Assembly (NCBI GenBank): GCA_001566295.1
Contig: KQ964248.1
Coordinates: forward strand, 1,798,001-1,862,000
Direction of reading: 5' to 3'
From: Microdochium bolleyi
Lineage: Eukaryota > Ascomycota > Sordariomycetes > Xylariales > Microdochiaceae
DNA length: 64,000 nucleotides
This document shows, in pieces, positions 1 through 11,312 of this stretch. Each line of letters begins with the position of its first letter. Within the stretch, counting starts at the first letter, position 1. A program made the position numbers and the translations under genes. The notes beneath the pieces are model-generated. The model saw nothing but the letters and a program-made list of their open reading frames with translations, was not told the DNA's origin and searched no databases.

Positions 1-795
1 ACCGCCGCGCCAGCCATCGTGGACAAGGTCCTCCGCATCGCCGAGGCCTCCACCGCGGCACCCTCGGGCTTCGTGCAGGTCTTCATCGCCCAGGCCCTCA
101 TGGGCCGGCAGCCCGAGGCCGCGACGAGGGCCTTCGCGGCGGCCAAGAACCAGCTGACCTTTTCCGGCTGGCACACGGACGGCTGGGTGCGCTGGGTCGC
201 CGGCCTGCGCGGCGAGTACGAGCGGCGCATGAACACGATGGCGGGCATTCTCGAGGACGGGTGCTGGCAGGTCAAGCAGTCGACGCCGCGACACGACGCC
301 GAGGCGGACTGGGGCGTCATCACCAAGACGCAGCTCTACGATTTCGCCTGGCCGCGCGGCGGCATGTTCCTGTGGCTGCACATGCGGTTCGAGACGCACC
401 CGCTGTGGAAGAAGCCGCGCTCCCCCAGGGCGCAGAACGGCGGCAGCGGCGGTGGCGTCACGCTCGTCGACGGGCCAATGCTCTCGGCCGCGCTCATGGT
501 CTACCTCACGCACAAGCCGCACCTCGTGCTCGTCAGCCCGGGGGCCATCTTCAGCGCGTCGGACGAGATCCGCGCCTCGGCCGGGTGGGCGTACTTCCGG
601 CTGTGCTTCGCGGCCGAGAGCGTCGAGAACATCGACCTGTGCTCGCGGCGGTTCGTCGAGGGCGTGCACCGCTTCTGGCGGATCAAGACCCAGCGGGAGC
701 TCGAGGACCTGGTGGCCGAGGCGAACAGCGACTCTGTTGAAGCGGCGGCGGCGGCGGAGGGGCTGACGAACTTGAGCGCATGGATGGGATGCTAA
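1..795 (+). CDS. Class I/II aminotransferase (aromatic/aminoadipate type), 5' truncated
   Basis: The frame is open from the first base to the TAA at 793-795, so only the C-terminal ~264 residues lie in the window; no true start is present. The segment resembles fungal Aro8-like and kynurenine/2-aminoadipate aminotransferases, PLP enzymes that exchange amino groups between aromatic or aminoadipate amino acids and 2-oxo acids. Visible features are the small-domain start (FSGWHTDGWVRWVAGLRGEY), the WPRGGMFLWL strand that forms part of the substrate pocket, and YFRLCFAAES, whose Arg matches the substrate carboxylate-binding Arg of fold-type I transaminases. The PLP-binding Lys lies upstream of the window. 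A Gly/Ser-rich insertion sits between the two conserved blocks. It converges with the uL4 gene. The family is well supported; the substrate is inferred. Confidence 0.8.
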   Translation, partial: TAAPAIVDKVLRIAEASTAAPSGFVQVFIAQALMGRQPEAATRAFAAAKNQLTFSGWHTDGWVRWVAGLRGEYERRMNTMAGILEDGCWQVKQSTPRHDAEADWGVITKTQLYDFAWPRGGMFLWLHMRFETHPLWKKPRSPRAQNGGSGGGVTLVDGPMLSAALMVYLTHKPHLVLVSPGAIFSASDEIRASAGWAYFRLCFAAESVENIDLCSRRFVEGVHRFWRIKTQRELEDLVAEANSDSVEAAAAAEGLTNLSAWMGC

Positions 796-1472
796 GAGAG
801 GGAGAAGGGAGGAAGATCCTAAGTGACAGGCTATACTACGATGGCTGAAAGACACAAGTGGAGGACGATACCTTGGTTCAGGATTTGCATACGAGATTCC
901 GGGGTCAGCAATAAGTAGCTGGACATATGATCGGACGGCACAATGAGATTACGAGCATCCATGACTTGCATTTGCTTGCTTCTTTTGTTGACCGACCAGC
1001 GCTTAGCTTGCGGTCAAGCAAGACAGGCGGGGTGAGACGGGATCAATGGCTGCCGTGTCTGGGTGCTGGCGAGGCTAGACTGATCCTCTCCAAGTATCTG
1101 TTGACATGCACTGTGTAGCACAAAAGGTTGGGTATCTAGATTATGCATGATGGGAGTAGGACACTGCCCTAGTCACACGAGCAATTCACTCAAGACGGAA
1201 AGCGGAGAACATGATGGAGGTCAGAGGAGGAACAGAGACGCTCGAAATGAGAAGTCTTGATTTCTTTGAATGAAGTTTTTGTTCTGTCATGTCATGAAAA
1301 ACGTGGTTGACCTTCCTTGCCATTACGCCGCGAAAACATGTTGCTAATTCGTCAATCCATCCTCTGCTGCTGTTCCGTCCCCTGTTTTGGGCTGGCCCGT
1401 GCTGCTCACTCAGCAATGGACCATATTTTGTTCCGGGTCGTCCGTCTTCTTTCCTGTCGAGGAAACAAAGAC
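796..1472. other. Intergenic, between convergent aminotransferase and uL4 genes
   Basis: This stretch should hold the two 3' untranslated regions. The short open frames on both strands have no recognisable protein features. No repeat or RNA gene was seen. Confidence 0.6.
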
Positions 1473-2660
1473 TTACTCCTCGTTGACAACCTCCAGGAAG
1501 GCCTTGGGGGTCTTCTTGGGCTTGCCAGCCTCGGCCTCCTGCGAGCCGAGCTTGTCCTTGACAAAGGTGGCGTGGTAGGGGTTGAGGCGGAGCATGACCT
1601 GCTTGTTGCGCAGGGGGTTCTTCTTCTGGACGCTGGCGCGCTTGGTGAGCGAGGTGCCCTTGGGAGCGCGGAGGACGGACTGGATCTCAGAGGAGTTGAT
1701 GAGACGGGTGAGGTCAGACTGGCTGACGACGTTGGAGGGGATGAGGAAGTCCTTCTTGAGAGCCGAGGGCTCGGTGGTGGAGCCGTAGATGGAGTCGAGG
1801 GCCTTGAAGGCGGCAGAGGTCCAGACGACAAAGCGGCCGAGGTGACCACCAGGGGCGAGCTGGAGGAGGTTCAGGGCGTAGACGTCGCTGGTCTCGACAC
1901 CGGGAAGGTTGCGGAAGCCCTTGACGAGCTCACGGCCATCGACCTCGGGGTCGTAGATGACCAGGGGGCCGCGGCGCTGGCGGTGGCGGCGGCCACGGAG
2001 CTTGCCCTTACCGGCGCGGAGCTTCTTGGAGGCCTTGGACTTCTGGACGTCGACGGAGGCACCGACGGCGGTCAGGATGGCGTAGGCAGCGGCAGTCTTG
2101 GCGGCGGCACCGTTGGCGAAGACAGCAGAGTCGACAACGAGGGGAACCTCAGGGACGGTCGAGACCTGGTGGCCACGGGCGAGGAGGAGGGGAGCGACGG
2201 CCGAGGCAGCCAGGGCGGAGACAGTAGCGAAACGTCTATGGTGCGAATCCTGTTAGTCCAGGTCTTGGTACAGACGGCCTGAAATTATTGCTTTGCAAAC
2301 TCACCTCTGGCCCTGAGAGACCTTGACGTGCCACTTGCGCCAGACCTTGGTGGGAGCGAACATGCGACCGGAGCGGCACATGTTACCGAAGGCGGCCTGG
2401 CCGGCGCGGTGAGTACCACCACCGGAGACACGGGGGATACGGGCGACAGCACGACCAGTACCCCAGGACTCAGCAGAGGTCTGGTGACCGGCCTTCTCGC
2501 TCACGGAGTAAGGCTGGCGCTTGTTCTTGGCGATACCAGTGTGCACCTTCTGGACAATGTCGGGGCGGATGGGCGCCGAGAAGACGGCAGGCAGAGTGTG
2601 GGTGGCTCCGGAGGCGGAGCCATCCTTGCCGATGATGGTGACGGTCGGGCGGGAGGCCAT
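1473..2660 (-). CDS. RPL4: 60S ribosomal protein L4 (uL4)
   Basis: Two exons (2660-2305 and 2235-1473) join through a 69-bp intron with a GTGAGT donor and TAG acceptor. They encode 372 residues, close to the 360-370 usual for fungal uL4. The protein binds 25S rRNA, and its long internal loop lines the peptide exit tunnel. The start is fixed by the family N-terminus MASRPTVTIIGKDGSASG. The tunnel-loop region (YSVSEKAGHQTSAESWGTGR, then RIPRVSGGGTHRAGQAAFGN) and the basic KLRGRRHRQRRGPLVIY block are intact. The splice completes an Arg codon (AG/A). The gene diverges from the hydrolase gene at 3904. A 321-residue open frame antisense to exon 2 is a codon-bias shadow. Confidence 0.97.
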
Positions 2661-3903
2661 CGTGAGTTGTCGAATTGGGCGCTGGGCGACGGGCGATGGG
2701 CGATGGTCGAGGTGTTGGCTGAGAGAGAGTATCACCAGGCGTAGACGGGCTTTCTCACTCAAAATTTCGGAGGGGGTGGATCTCTCCATTTCGGGCGGGA
2801 AGTTTTCACAAATTGTCTGTGGTGTGGGCCGGGTCAGGGTTGTTGGCGAGCAAGTGGTCAGTGCGTGCTTACCTAAACCCGATAGTTCGCTGCTTGCTGA
2901 ACTTCAACGGACAACGTTGCCCCACCCAATAAGGTTGCATTGATCAGACTTACACAACCTCAGGGAGCGGGTTGCTTGACTCCATAGCCCAACTCCAACA
3001 TGACGAGCTTGAAAAAACCCCAAGAAAGGTGACCTGCTACGTTAAATGTGCACCTTTCACTATGCTGGCCGTATCTCCCTACCAGCGTATGCCTTTCTAA
3101 GCCATAATGAAGAGCACTTCTACGTGCGAAGTCGCCAGAGTAGAGGTGCAGAGGTTCAGAGGTTCAGAGGTTCAGAAGTGAAGAGGCTCACAGGTTCACA
3201 ATATCGTAGTGGGTCCAGAAAGGAAATCGGTGGTCTGTAGAGTCTCCCGACAGCCTTAACACGCCAACGGTGCATTCCGCCCAGCCTGGAAGGTATCTGG
3301 GGCTGCACAACATCAATGATGCGTGGTCCATACCGCTCGAAGAAGCGCTGCCAAAGTGAGGCACGATGCCTGACGGTTTGTTGTCGGCAGCCGGTACGTT
3401 GAGATGACTGCTTTGATAGCCACAATCACTTATATACGTGCATCCTTTAAACTCTGCTGTCCGCAGTCCAGCTTTGAAGCTCAGACTTCCACTGCCTGCG
3501 GCTTCTGTCAGTTTGAGCAGTCACATCTTCTGTGAGTGGCTGTGCTGTTTCCAGGCTGGGCTCGCAACTCCCACCTTGTAGCCTTATCATCCTGTATGGC
3601 AGGAGCGGACCATCTACTTTCCCGCGTCGCTCTCTCCAAGAGCATCTTGTGCAGAGTGAGGCAAGAGCATCGAAGGCGACAGCACCTTCACTTGCTGGCG
3701 TGGCACCTCAGCTTGCTCTTCATCGAGGGACAGGTTGTCTTTTACCTTCTTCCCTCTCCCACTCCAACCACTCCATCACATCGCATCATCATTGATTTTG
3801 CTATCCATCTTTGCATTGTCAAACACGAAAAAGTATTCAACTGTAGTCCCTGTGTCTTGACCTCACCATCAATCTCACCATAACACAGAACCTTCTCGTC
3901 AAT
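2661..3903. other. Divergent promoter region of uL4 and the secreted hydrolase
   Basis: This 1.24-kb stretch is flanked by outward-reading genes. No open frame in it is convincing. It contains a short tandem 8-bp repeat (3143-3198, listed separately) and pyrimidine-rich sequence just upstream of the hydrolase start at 3904. Confidence 0.6.
3143..3198. repeat. Tandem 8-bp repeat, seven degenerate units
   Basis: Three perfect copies of GAGGTTCA (3151-3174) are preceded by GAGGTGCA and followed by GAAGTGAA, GAGGCTCA and CAGGTTCA, all in 8-bp register. It is noncoding. Confidence 0.75.
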
Positions 3904-5173
3904 ATGCCTCCACGCACAGTCACTGCAGCAGCCATAGCCGGCTTCGCATCCCTCAGCTTGGCTGCCAGCTGCCAGCAATTCGAAATCTCGGTGCCCCTGG
4001 CCGTGCCTCAGAACAAGTATTGGCTCGAACATCCCAAGTCAGACATCGATGTCACAAACTTCATGCTTGACCTGACACGACGTGGCCATGACTATGCCAC
4101 GGAGATAACCCGGCCCTTGTCGGAGGTACAGATCTTTCAAACTACAGACTCATGGCTTGAGATCTTTGTTCGCAGGGGGCTGAGGTCCAGGTCGACGTCG
4201 AAAAGCTCAGCTTCCAGGCCACATTCTGCCGTCCTAGTAGTGGACCGGCCAAATCTATCCATATTCTGACATCTGGTTTTGAATGGGACCGCGCATACTG
4301 GGATCCGGTCCATGACAATTATAGCTACAGCTACGTTGCTGCTGCCAACGACGAGCATAACTTTGCCACACTGGCTTGGGATGGCATCGACCAAGGCCCA
4401 AAGGCTCTCAAGGATGGTTTCATCGTCCAGTCCTCGCTTGAAGTTGAAGCCCTTCACATCCTGACTTCCATGGTTCGGAATGGCAGCATTGGTGCAGTCG
4501 GCAAGTACGACAAGGTCGTCCATGTTGGACATGGCTCTGGTGCACACTTCGTTTACGACCTCGTCCACAAATATCCGAAGGATTCTGATGCTGTTATTCT
4601 TCTTGGCTTCATCAAAACCAATGGCACCACCATCACGCTGCCCCAATCACTCGATGTGTCGGGCTTCAGGCGCGATGACCACCGTGGCTGGATTCGTCAC
4701 AACAGCCTGCGTACCGTCCAGGGCATATATGCCTCGCCAAGCTACCTCGACCACAACATGCTCGATGTCATTGAAAGACATCTTAGGCCGATCGCCATGG
4801 GAGAGCTCCTCACGATTGGCTCTGAATTCCGGGACGTTGAAAATGCTTTTGAAGGCCCTGTCTTCAACATTATCGGGCAACGAGATGCACTGTTCTGCGA
4901 TGGTGATTGCCTGAACAATGGCCGTATCACCGAGCAACAGCTCAAAGTCGAGATGGGCAAATTCTTCAGCCATTCAAAAGACTTCCAGCTGTACATGGTG
5001 CCAGAGGGTGGCCACGCCCTCAATTTCGTACGTTTTTGACTCCTCTTCTGTGCAAACCCCATGGCATGAAGACTAAATCGATGTTGCAGGAGCGTCACAG
5101 ACAGTACACATTCGCCCGGGTTTTTGAGTTTCTTGCGAATCAGCCTCGTCTCACTGTAGCTGATCACAAGTAA
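3904..5173 (+). CDS. Secreted alpha/beta hydrolase-like protein
   Basis: Three exons (3904-4125, 4176-5027, 5090-5173) with GTACAG and GTACGT donors and CAG acceptors give 385 residues. The N-terminus (MPPRTVTAAAIAGFASLSLAASC) is a plausible signal peptide. The fold is suggested by the strand-turn-helix VVHVGHGSGAHFVYDLV (about residues 188-204), a late Asp in IIGQRDALFC and a His in VPEGGHALNF, in the usual nucleophile-acid-His order. The expected GHSxG elbow reads GHGSG: Gly194 is at the nucleophile position and the serine is shifted by one. Activity may therefore be lost or altered. The substrate is unknown. Homologues are expected among uncharacterised secreted fungal hydrolases. The coordinates are firm because all three exons join in phase 0. 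Confidence 0.8.
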
Positions 5174-5719
5174 TTGTGCTCAAGGAGGGAAGCCGGACCG
5201 CGTGTTGGGACAAGACACCTGTGCTGTATTCGTTGACTCTAGAATTCAGAGCCTGTGACTGGCTGCCAATATAAATATCAGTCTGACCGCTCTGTGTGAT
5301 GCGCAAATGTGATTTAGTGACAGTCTTGTCAAGAGCACAGCTGTTTCTTGTCAGAAAGTCTTCGACAATACCATAGGCTCTGACGTGCAAGACACATTGC
5401 AGATGTGGATTCATGTGACAAGCACGACATCACTAAGGTCGAGAAAGAAGCTCCCTCATGTAAAGAGGTGGGAGATATGTTGTACATTCGTGTGGGATGG
5501 CTACCATATACAGTGAACAGAGGACTAATCAAACCTAGCAAACTCCCGATCGTCTAGTCCCTTTTTGTCTTCTTCTTTCCTTCAACGTAGATCTTTCATA
5601 CAGACATGAGGTTTACAGCGTGTCCACGTGCTTTCATGCCTTGGCATATTCAGCAGCTCGTGGGACTTTTGTTCACCTGAATTCATCCTTACCTAAAAGC
5701 TGACACGAGGTCGACTGCC
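5174..5719. other. Intergenic, between convergent hydrolase and EF-Tu genes
   Basis: These are the likely 3' untranslated regions. I see no coding or repeat feature. Confidence 0.6.
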
Positions 5720-7180
5720 TTACTGGATGATCTGGGTGATGAGGCCGGTGGCGACAGTGCGGCCACCCTCGCGGATGTTGACGCGCTGGCCGGACTCAAT
5801 GGCGATGGGGTTGTTGAGCTCGGCGACCATCTCGACGTTGTCGCCGGGCATGATGAGGCGGGACTTGTCCTCGACGTCGTCGGGGAACATGAGGGCGCAC
5901 GACTCGTCGGCGGTGCGGATGAACATCTGCGGGCGGTAGTTCTCGTGGAAGCCAGTGTGGCGGCCGCCTTCCTCCTTGGTGAGGACGTACAGCGAGATCA
6001 TGAACTTCTTGTGGGCCTTGACGGTGCCGGGCTTGACGACGACCATGCCGCGGCGGATGTCCTCGCGGCGGACACCGCGGAGGAGGAGGCCGGAGTTGTC
6101 GCCGGCGCGGGACTCCTCGCAGGACTTCTTGAAGGTCTCGATGTCGGTGACCTTGGTCTTGATGATCTCGCCGGACTTGCCGACGAGCTCGACCTCGGAG
6201 TCGCGCTTGAGGGTTCCGCGCTCGACGCGGCCCGAGGCGACGGTGCCGCGGCCGGCAATGGAGAAGACGTCCTCGACGGACATGAGGAAGGGCTTGTCGA
6301 GGTCGCGCTCGGGGGTGGGGATCCACGAGTCGACGGCGGCGAGCAGCTCGTCAATCTTGGTCTCGCCAATCTCGGGCCGCTTGCCCTCCATGGCCATGAG
6401 CGCGGAACCCATGATGACGGGCGTCTCGTCGCCCTCGAAGCCGTAAGTGCTGAGGAGCTCGCGCATCTCCATCTCGACGAGCTCGAGCATCTCCGGGTCG
6501 TCGATGGCGTCGACCTTGTTGACGAAGACGACGATCTTCTGCACACCGACCTGGCGCGCGAGCAACAGGTGCTCGCGGGTCTGGGGCATCTGACCGTCCG
6601 AGGCCGCGACGACGATGATGGCGCCGTCCATGTTGGCCGCTCCGGTAATCATGTTCTTGATGTAATCGGCGTGACCGGGGCAGTCGACGTGCGAGTAGTG
6701 GCGGTTCTCGGTCGAGTACTCGATGTGTGCGGTCGAGATGGTGATACCACGCTTGCGCTCCTCGGGAGCCTTATCGATGGCGCCATAGTCGAGGAAGCTG
6801 GCGAGGCCCTTCTCGGCCTGTCTCTTGGTGATGGCGGCGGAGAGTGTTGTCTGTGGACGTGGGGTGCGCGCGGATTAGCCTTGTGCTCATGTACCGGCAG
6901 ATATTCTCTCCAAATTGGCTCGTCGAGCTCACAGAGCTCGCGGAGCCGTGCAACGAGATGGCCGTGATGCTCTCTCACTCACCTTGCCGTGATCGACGTG
7001 GCCAATGGTGCCGATGTTGACGTGAGGCTTCGTCCGCTCGTACGAGGCGTACCGGACAAACGCCGAAGCAACAGCCTGCTGGCGGCCCGCGGTGAAGAGC
7101 GAGCTGGCAGAGCTGCCGGCACGGAGGGTGTGGCGCGACGCGCGCAGGAAGGGCGCGAGGGTTCTTATGGCGGCAGGCAT
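5720..7180 (-). CDS. TUF1: Mitochondrial translation elongation factor Tu
   Basis: Two exons (7180-6983 and 6850-5720) separated by a 132-bp GTGAGT-CAG intron encode 442 residues. The protein delivers aminoacyl-tRNA to the mitochondrial ribosome in a GTP-dependent way. Residues 1-46 are Arg/Ser/Ala-rich without acids, as expected of a mitochondrial presequence. The G-domain motifs are GHVDHGK/T (G1, cut exactly by the intron between Lys and Thr), RGITI (G2 Thr), DCPGH (G3), NKVD (G4) and the SAL region (G5). They are followed by the two beta-barrel domains, ending in GGRTVATGLITQIIQ. The length matches yeast Tuf1. Large open frames on the other strand over exon 2 are shadows. Confidence 0.97.
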
Positions 7181-7847
7181 GGTGGCTTCGCTGTGCTTGC
7201 TACAGCAGAGAGATGTGAGGTTGGAAAGAGAAGGAGAAAATTAAAATGGGGTCGACCCGTGGGAAGTAGTCTTGCAGCAGCACGACACTACCAAAGTCGT
7301 ATGCCGAGATTCACGAATGGAGGGGCTACAGCACCAAACGACCTGGCTAGACCTGCAATTCCCAAGCAGACCGGTGGGTTCTAGACAATGTGGTATATCG
7401 ATGATGATGATGATGTTGACAAGCGGTGCAGACCCGAGTGGGTGGGTGCACATATGCAGTTGCAAAATCTGAGTCTCCACGCATTGTGGCAATGTGACTG
7501 GCCAGAAAGTCCACAAGGGCGCATTGCTGAGCTCTTTAAGTGAAGCTCCCCCACACTCGAGCAGGCGTAGCTGGTCGAGTTGAAAGGCAGAATCGTTACG
7601 ATGTGCACCAGCGATCTCATGGGCATGAATAGCTCAGATGAAAACAGTGAGATCGCTCATCGAATCGTTGCCAGTGATGTAATCTTCTCAAGGTATTGTC
7701 TGGCGGTGCTCGCAGTCTACTATAGGGTATAATCGCTGCTCTATCCTTCAATCCCGCAACTCGAACTCCTTGCGCCTAGAAATGCCGGTCTAATGCTGGA
7801 ATCTACAAATCATAGAGGGGACTGCTTTCTCATCTTCAAACCCATGT
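7181..7847. other. Upstream region of TUF1
   Basis: This region lies between two minus-strand genes and should contain the TUF1 promoter and the 3' end of the heme oxygenase-like transcript. No coding feature was seen. Confidence 0.55.
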
Positions 7848-8963
7848 TCATAGAAAGCGAAGCCACCCCTTCTTGGCTGCGATTGGGTTGTCTTGACCAA
7901 CAACAGAGGCGCTCAAATGTCCCTGCTCTGTCCTCTTGGCCGTCTCAGCCATCAGACGACGCTCTTTCTCCACGACCACGCTGTCACGGCTGCGCAGACT
8001 AAGCAGCTTGCTTCCAGCGTCCTCGGAAGTACCGCAGACCTCGTCTAGCTCCATCACCATCCTCATCATGAAGTCGAAAATGCTCTGGGCCTCGGCCACA
8101 ATTTCGTCCCGCTCCTTGTCGCTCAGAAGCACCTCGAGGTCGACGAGTCGCTGCTTGAACATCTGCTTGAGATCTTCGCCATCGTCCGGGGTGTTGAAAC
8201 GGAAGAATTGGAGTGGACAAGCAGCACGTTGTTCGGGACTCAGCGGACTGGAACCCGACGTTGGTGGAGACGAGTGTGCTTCGGAAGGCGGTGCCCAGAA
8301 CTCTGGTCCTGCTGCCTCGAGAGAGGCTCGGATGAAGCGTCCGCCGGAGAATAAAGCCATGTACAGCACCCACCCATAGGCAAGCAGGACGTGTGGGCGA
8401 GTTTCGACTGCGTGTCTGATGTGGTGCAGGAATGAACTGAGCACCGGTGCCTCGACGGCATCGTTCAAGTGCTTAGCAAGAGTGCAGCTCGACCAGCCAG
8501 TCAGAGCCATGAGGTCGTCCCGGAGCGCCTGGGTGCGTCTCATTTCGGGAAAGGATAGGTCGGTGAGGATTGTGCGTATGTGCGAGGACGTAGCAGGGAT
8601 CTGTGAGTCTGCGACAAGTTCTGGTAGCGTATGGATATCTGGGACATCTCCTCGGTCGGCCAGCTCTTTTGACTGGGCGGAATGAGCATCAAGTTCCAGG
8701 GGGTCTGCCTCAGAACCTGATGATTCTGATGAGGACTCTGAGCTTTGCACAATCTTCTCCCAGAGAGACTCGAAGGCGATGTAGATTGGTGCTACGTGTA
8801 GCAGGCCAGAGACATAGTTGGAACCATCGTCGGCCTGGGGCGGGAGAGCCAGGGGTAGCCGGAACACGATAAGCTTGTTAAGCCTGGTGTGTACGGGCCG
8901 AGTCGCTATGTTGATGGACTGTGACAGTGTCCGGGCGTCTATCTCGTCCGACTTTGAAGGCAT
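7848..8963 (-). CDS. Heme oxygenase-like protein
   Basis: A single exon of 371 residues starts at the only reasonable ATG (8963). Heme oxygenases cleave heme to biliverdin, CO and iron. Support comes from the N-terminal helix TRPVHTRLNK, whose His25 sits where the proximal heme ligand is expected, and from the distal-helix block HVLLAYGWVLYMALFSGGRF (191-210) with the SGG (206-208) matching the family's flexible Gly-rich distal helix. A low-complexity Ser/Asp/Glu insertion (about 74-105) and a Ser/Pro linker (229-242) make it longer than bacterial or mammalian enzymes, as in other filamentous fungi. The C-terminus is basic (KKGWLRFL) with no clear membrane anchor, unlike mammalian HO-1. The family is likely; enzymatic activity is inferred. 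Confidence 0.8.
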   Translation of the reverse strand: MPSKSDEIDARTLSQSINIATRPVHTRLNKLIVFRLPLALPPQADDGSNYVSGLLHVAPIYIAFESLWEKIVQSSESSSESSGSEADPLELDAHSAQSKELADRGDVPDIHTLPELVADSQIPATSSHIRTILTDLSFPEMRRTQALRDDLMALTGWSSCTLAKHLNDAVEAPVLSSFLHHIRHAVETRPHVLLAYGWVLYMALFSGGRFIRASLEAAGPEFWAPPSEAHSSPPTSGSSPLSPEQRAACPLQFFRFNTPDDGEDLKQMFKQRLVDLEVLLSDKERDEIVAEAQSIFDFMMRMVMELDEVCGTSEDAGSKLLSLRSRDSVVVEKERRLMAETAKRTEQGHLSASVVGQDNPIAAKKGWLRFL

Positions 8964-11312
8964 CTTGCAGGATGGATCGTCAGCGGAGCGAGTGGTCTGC
9001 GGAAGTGGGTTAAGTGAACGCCGATCGTCCTGGTTCTGCTGCCTCGAATGCTAGGGGGGAAACTGTAGGTTCTATATAGGTATGCCGTGGGTGTTGAATG
9101 CAAAAGGGTGTCTGGTGATAGGAGTGAAGATGTAGCCTTGGTCAGACAGGGCCCGGGCTGTTGACAACAGAAAAGATTGGCCGTCGAAATCCTTAAAGGT
9201 GGTCTGGTGCCCCAGTCACACGGAAGAGGAGGATGTGGTGTGCCTTGCACTTGGATCCAAGGCAAGTACGCCTGGGGTGTGGTGCACTTTCCAACGAGGA
9301 CACCTTTCTGGGAGACGGTCGACGCTGGAATCCAAGTGCTCTACTCTCAAAGATAGGCCTCGAGGTGGGACGAGCTTCGAAGTGTCCGAAGCTTTGCGAC
9401 CAAGAACCGTGCGCGTGGTCGTCTGAAAGCGACAGAGTCGACCTTGAAGATGCAATCCGGATGGTGGTGGAGTTGTTGCGACCAGGTTTAAAGCTCAGCT
9501 GACAGTCTTGGCCGACTCGCTGTCCTATGCAGTGACGCAGCAGGTGATCGCACGAAGCTGGGCAACAAAAAGAATGTCCAACCCGGCTTGCATCCTCAGA
9601 AGTGCGAGGAAAAGCACACGGTGGAGGGCGGGACGAAGCGGGTGAGGTTGTGCCAAGGTCGAGGGGAGTCGGGGCGAACCCTTATGATGTAAGTGCGAAG
9701 GACTTGAAGCTAGGCTGACCTTGCAGCGCGGCCGGGGAACCAGCCGCTCGGTTCGGCCTGGCGTTGAAATGAATGATGAGTCAAACAGTGGCACATGTCA
9801 CAAGTCGAAAGCCGGGCGGTAACTACACTTATTCATTTGCAACACAACCTTTCTCGAAGCCAATGGCCGGCAAGTGGCGGGGCGTGGTCGAGACCGAAGA
9901 CCACGCGACGAGATCCGGAGCTGCAAACCATCCTCCCCGAGTCAGTGGCAGCGTATCTGCCTACCTTGAGAAGACGTCAATAACTGGCCTGGCTCAGCGG
10001 AGTGGCGCCCCGCCGACGCTGTACCCTTATGCCGCATGCGATCCGATCCCACCACATGCACTGGAGCGGAGCCACTCGCCGTGGCGGACGTCAGCCGATG
10101 GCGCTATAAGCATCCAGCACGACTTTCAAGCGTAGCTCTGGATAAGATGACCCTGCCTCACGGCGGGACGCTTCACTGAAGTCACGCAACCGGGACCCAG
10201 CAATGTCGCGACTCACACAGAGGTGGAGGGGCGAAGAGAGCTTGAGCACTTGAGCACGCCGTTCCGGGATGAGCCTGCGGGGTCCTCTCTTGCTGCCTTG
10301 ACCCGGAGAACATCGATCGTCTTGCATCATCGCGGCTCCCCACCGAACATGCGCCGGGGGTATAGATGCCTAGCCCGTTAATCACAGCTAAAATGCCCCG
10401 GATGCTTGCTGCTGAGAAATCGACATCGAGATGACTGGGAGGATGTACCTACTACGCTCCTACTTCACACGCACGTGCGGGACATGGGACCATCAGGTTA
10501 AGGCCGCTTGACACGCCTCCCGTGCTGCCGTCCGAAGCGGCATAACCTGGTCGGCGCTCTCGACCCCAGCGATCGCAGAATCCTTGTGATATACTTCCCA
10601 TCTCACGAAGGAGAAAAGAAAAAGACCGGTCTAGACCCATGCCGCGTACACATCGCAAATGACAAATGCCCATGACGGAAGATGCAAGATGCGCAACATG
10701 GCGAGCACGCGCGTGGGAAGTGCAACGACCTCGGGGACCCTGCAGGGGCAGGGCCGGCCTGGCATTCCTGGAGATCGGCCGATGCGGACACCATCCCGCG
10801 ATCTCCAGGACAGACGGAGGCGGCACACTCCAACAACGAAGAACAGGTCTAGACTTTCGGCCGGGCTGGGCCACGCTGCCCGCTTGACACGCGGGACGCC
10901 AGAAGCCGACAGCTCCATAGCTGGACGGCGCGGCGCTTAATTGCCCTCTTCAGTTATTCCAAATCGAGAGGTCTCCACATTCCTAGGGCTGGGATATTTC
11001 TGCCAAGAGGAGTCAAGGTTCGTCCGATGGAAAAGGCATGGTAGACTGAGCTGTGAGCCAAGATGGTCCTCAGTCATGTTGACTGTGGTGCTTCGTGCAG
11101 GTCTCTTTTCATTTGTCTTTGTGCTTTCGTAATCCCATGTAATCCAGGTCCCTTACTCCAACGCCAAATACTCAAGATGGCTCTATGTGCGAGGCCACCA
11201 GGGCGCCTCAAATGTACAAGCTGGCTTCTTATCTCCAGCTGTGTGGATGGTCATATATACTGGGGGACCTGGGTATCCGCTGGAGAGCACAAAGTTCTAC
11301 CATCTATCCAAT
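8964..11312. other. 2.35-kb gene-poor region upstream of the heme oxygenase-like gene
   Basis: Several open frames of 60-140 codons occur on both strands, but none has hydrophobic segments, domain motifs or joinable exons that I recognise. The region should hold the promoter of the 8963 gene and the 3' region of the transporter gene. No repeat or RNA gene is evident. Confidence 0.5.
9073..9078 (-). promoter_or_regulatory. Possible TATA box of the heme oxygenase-like gene
   Basis: TATATA lies about 110 bp upstream of the start codon at 8963. It is supported by position only. Confidence 0.3.

Noticed and set aside
1317..2282. 321-codon open frame opposite uL4 exon 2
   Set aside because: It mirrors the G/C-biased third positions of the real gene, is Gly/Leu/Val/Glu-rich without structure, and the minus strand encodes a complete ribosomal protein.
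5945..6967. 340-codon open frame opposite mitochondrial EF-Tu
   Set aside because: Codon-bias shadow of the well-supported minus-strand gene; it also crosses the EF-Tu intron.
10452..10940. Overlapping open frames on both strands
   Set aside because: GC-rich DNA opens several frames at once here; none has domains, targeting signals or joinable exons.
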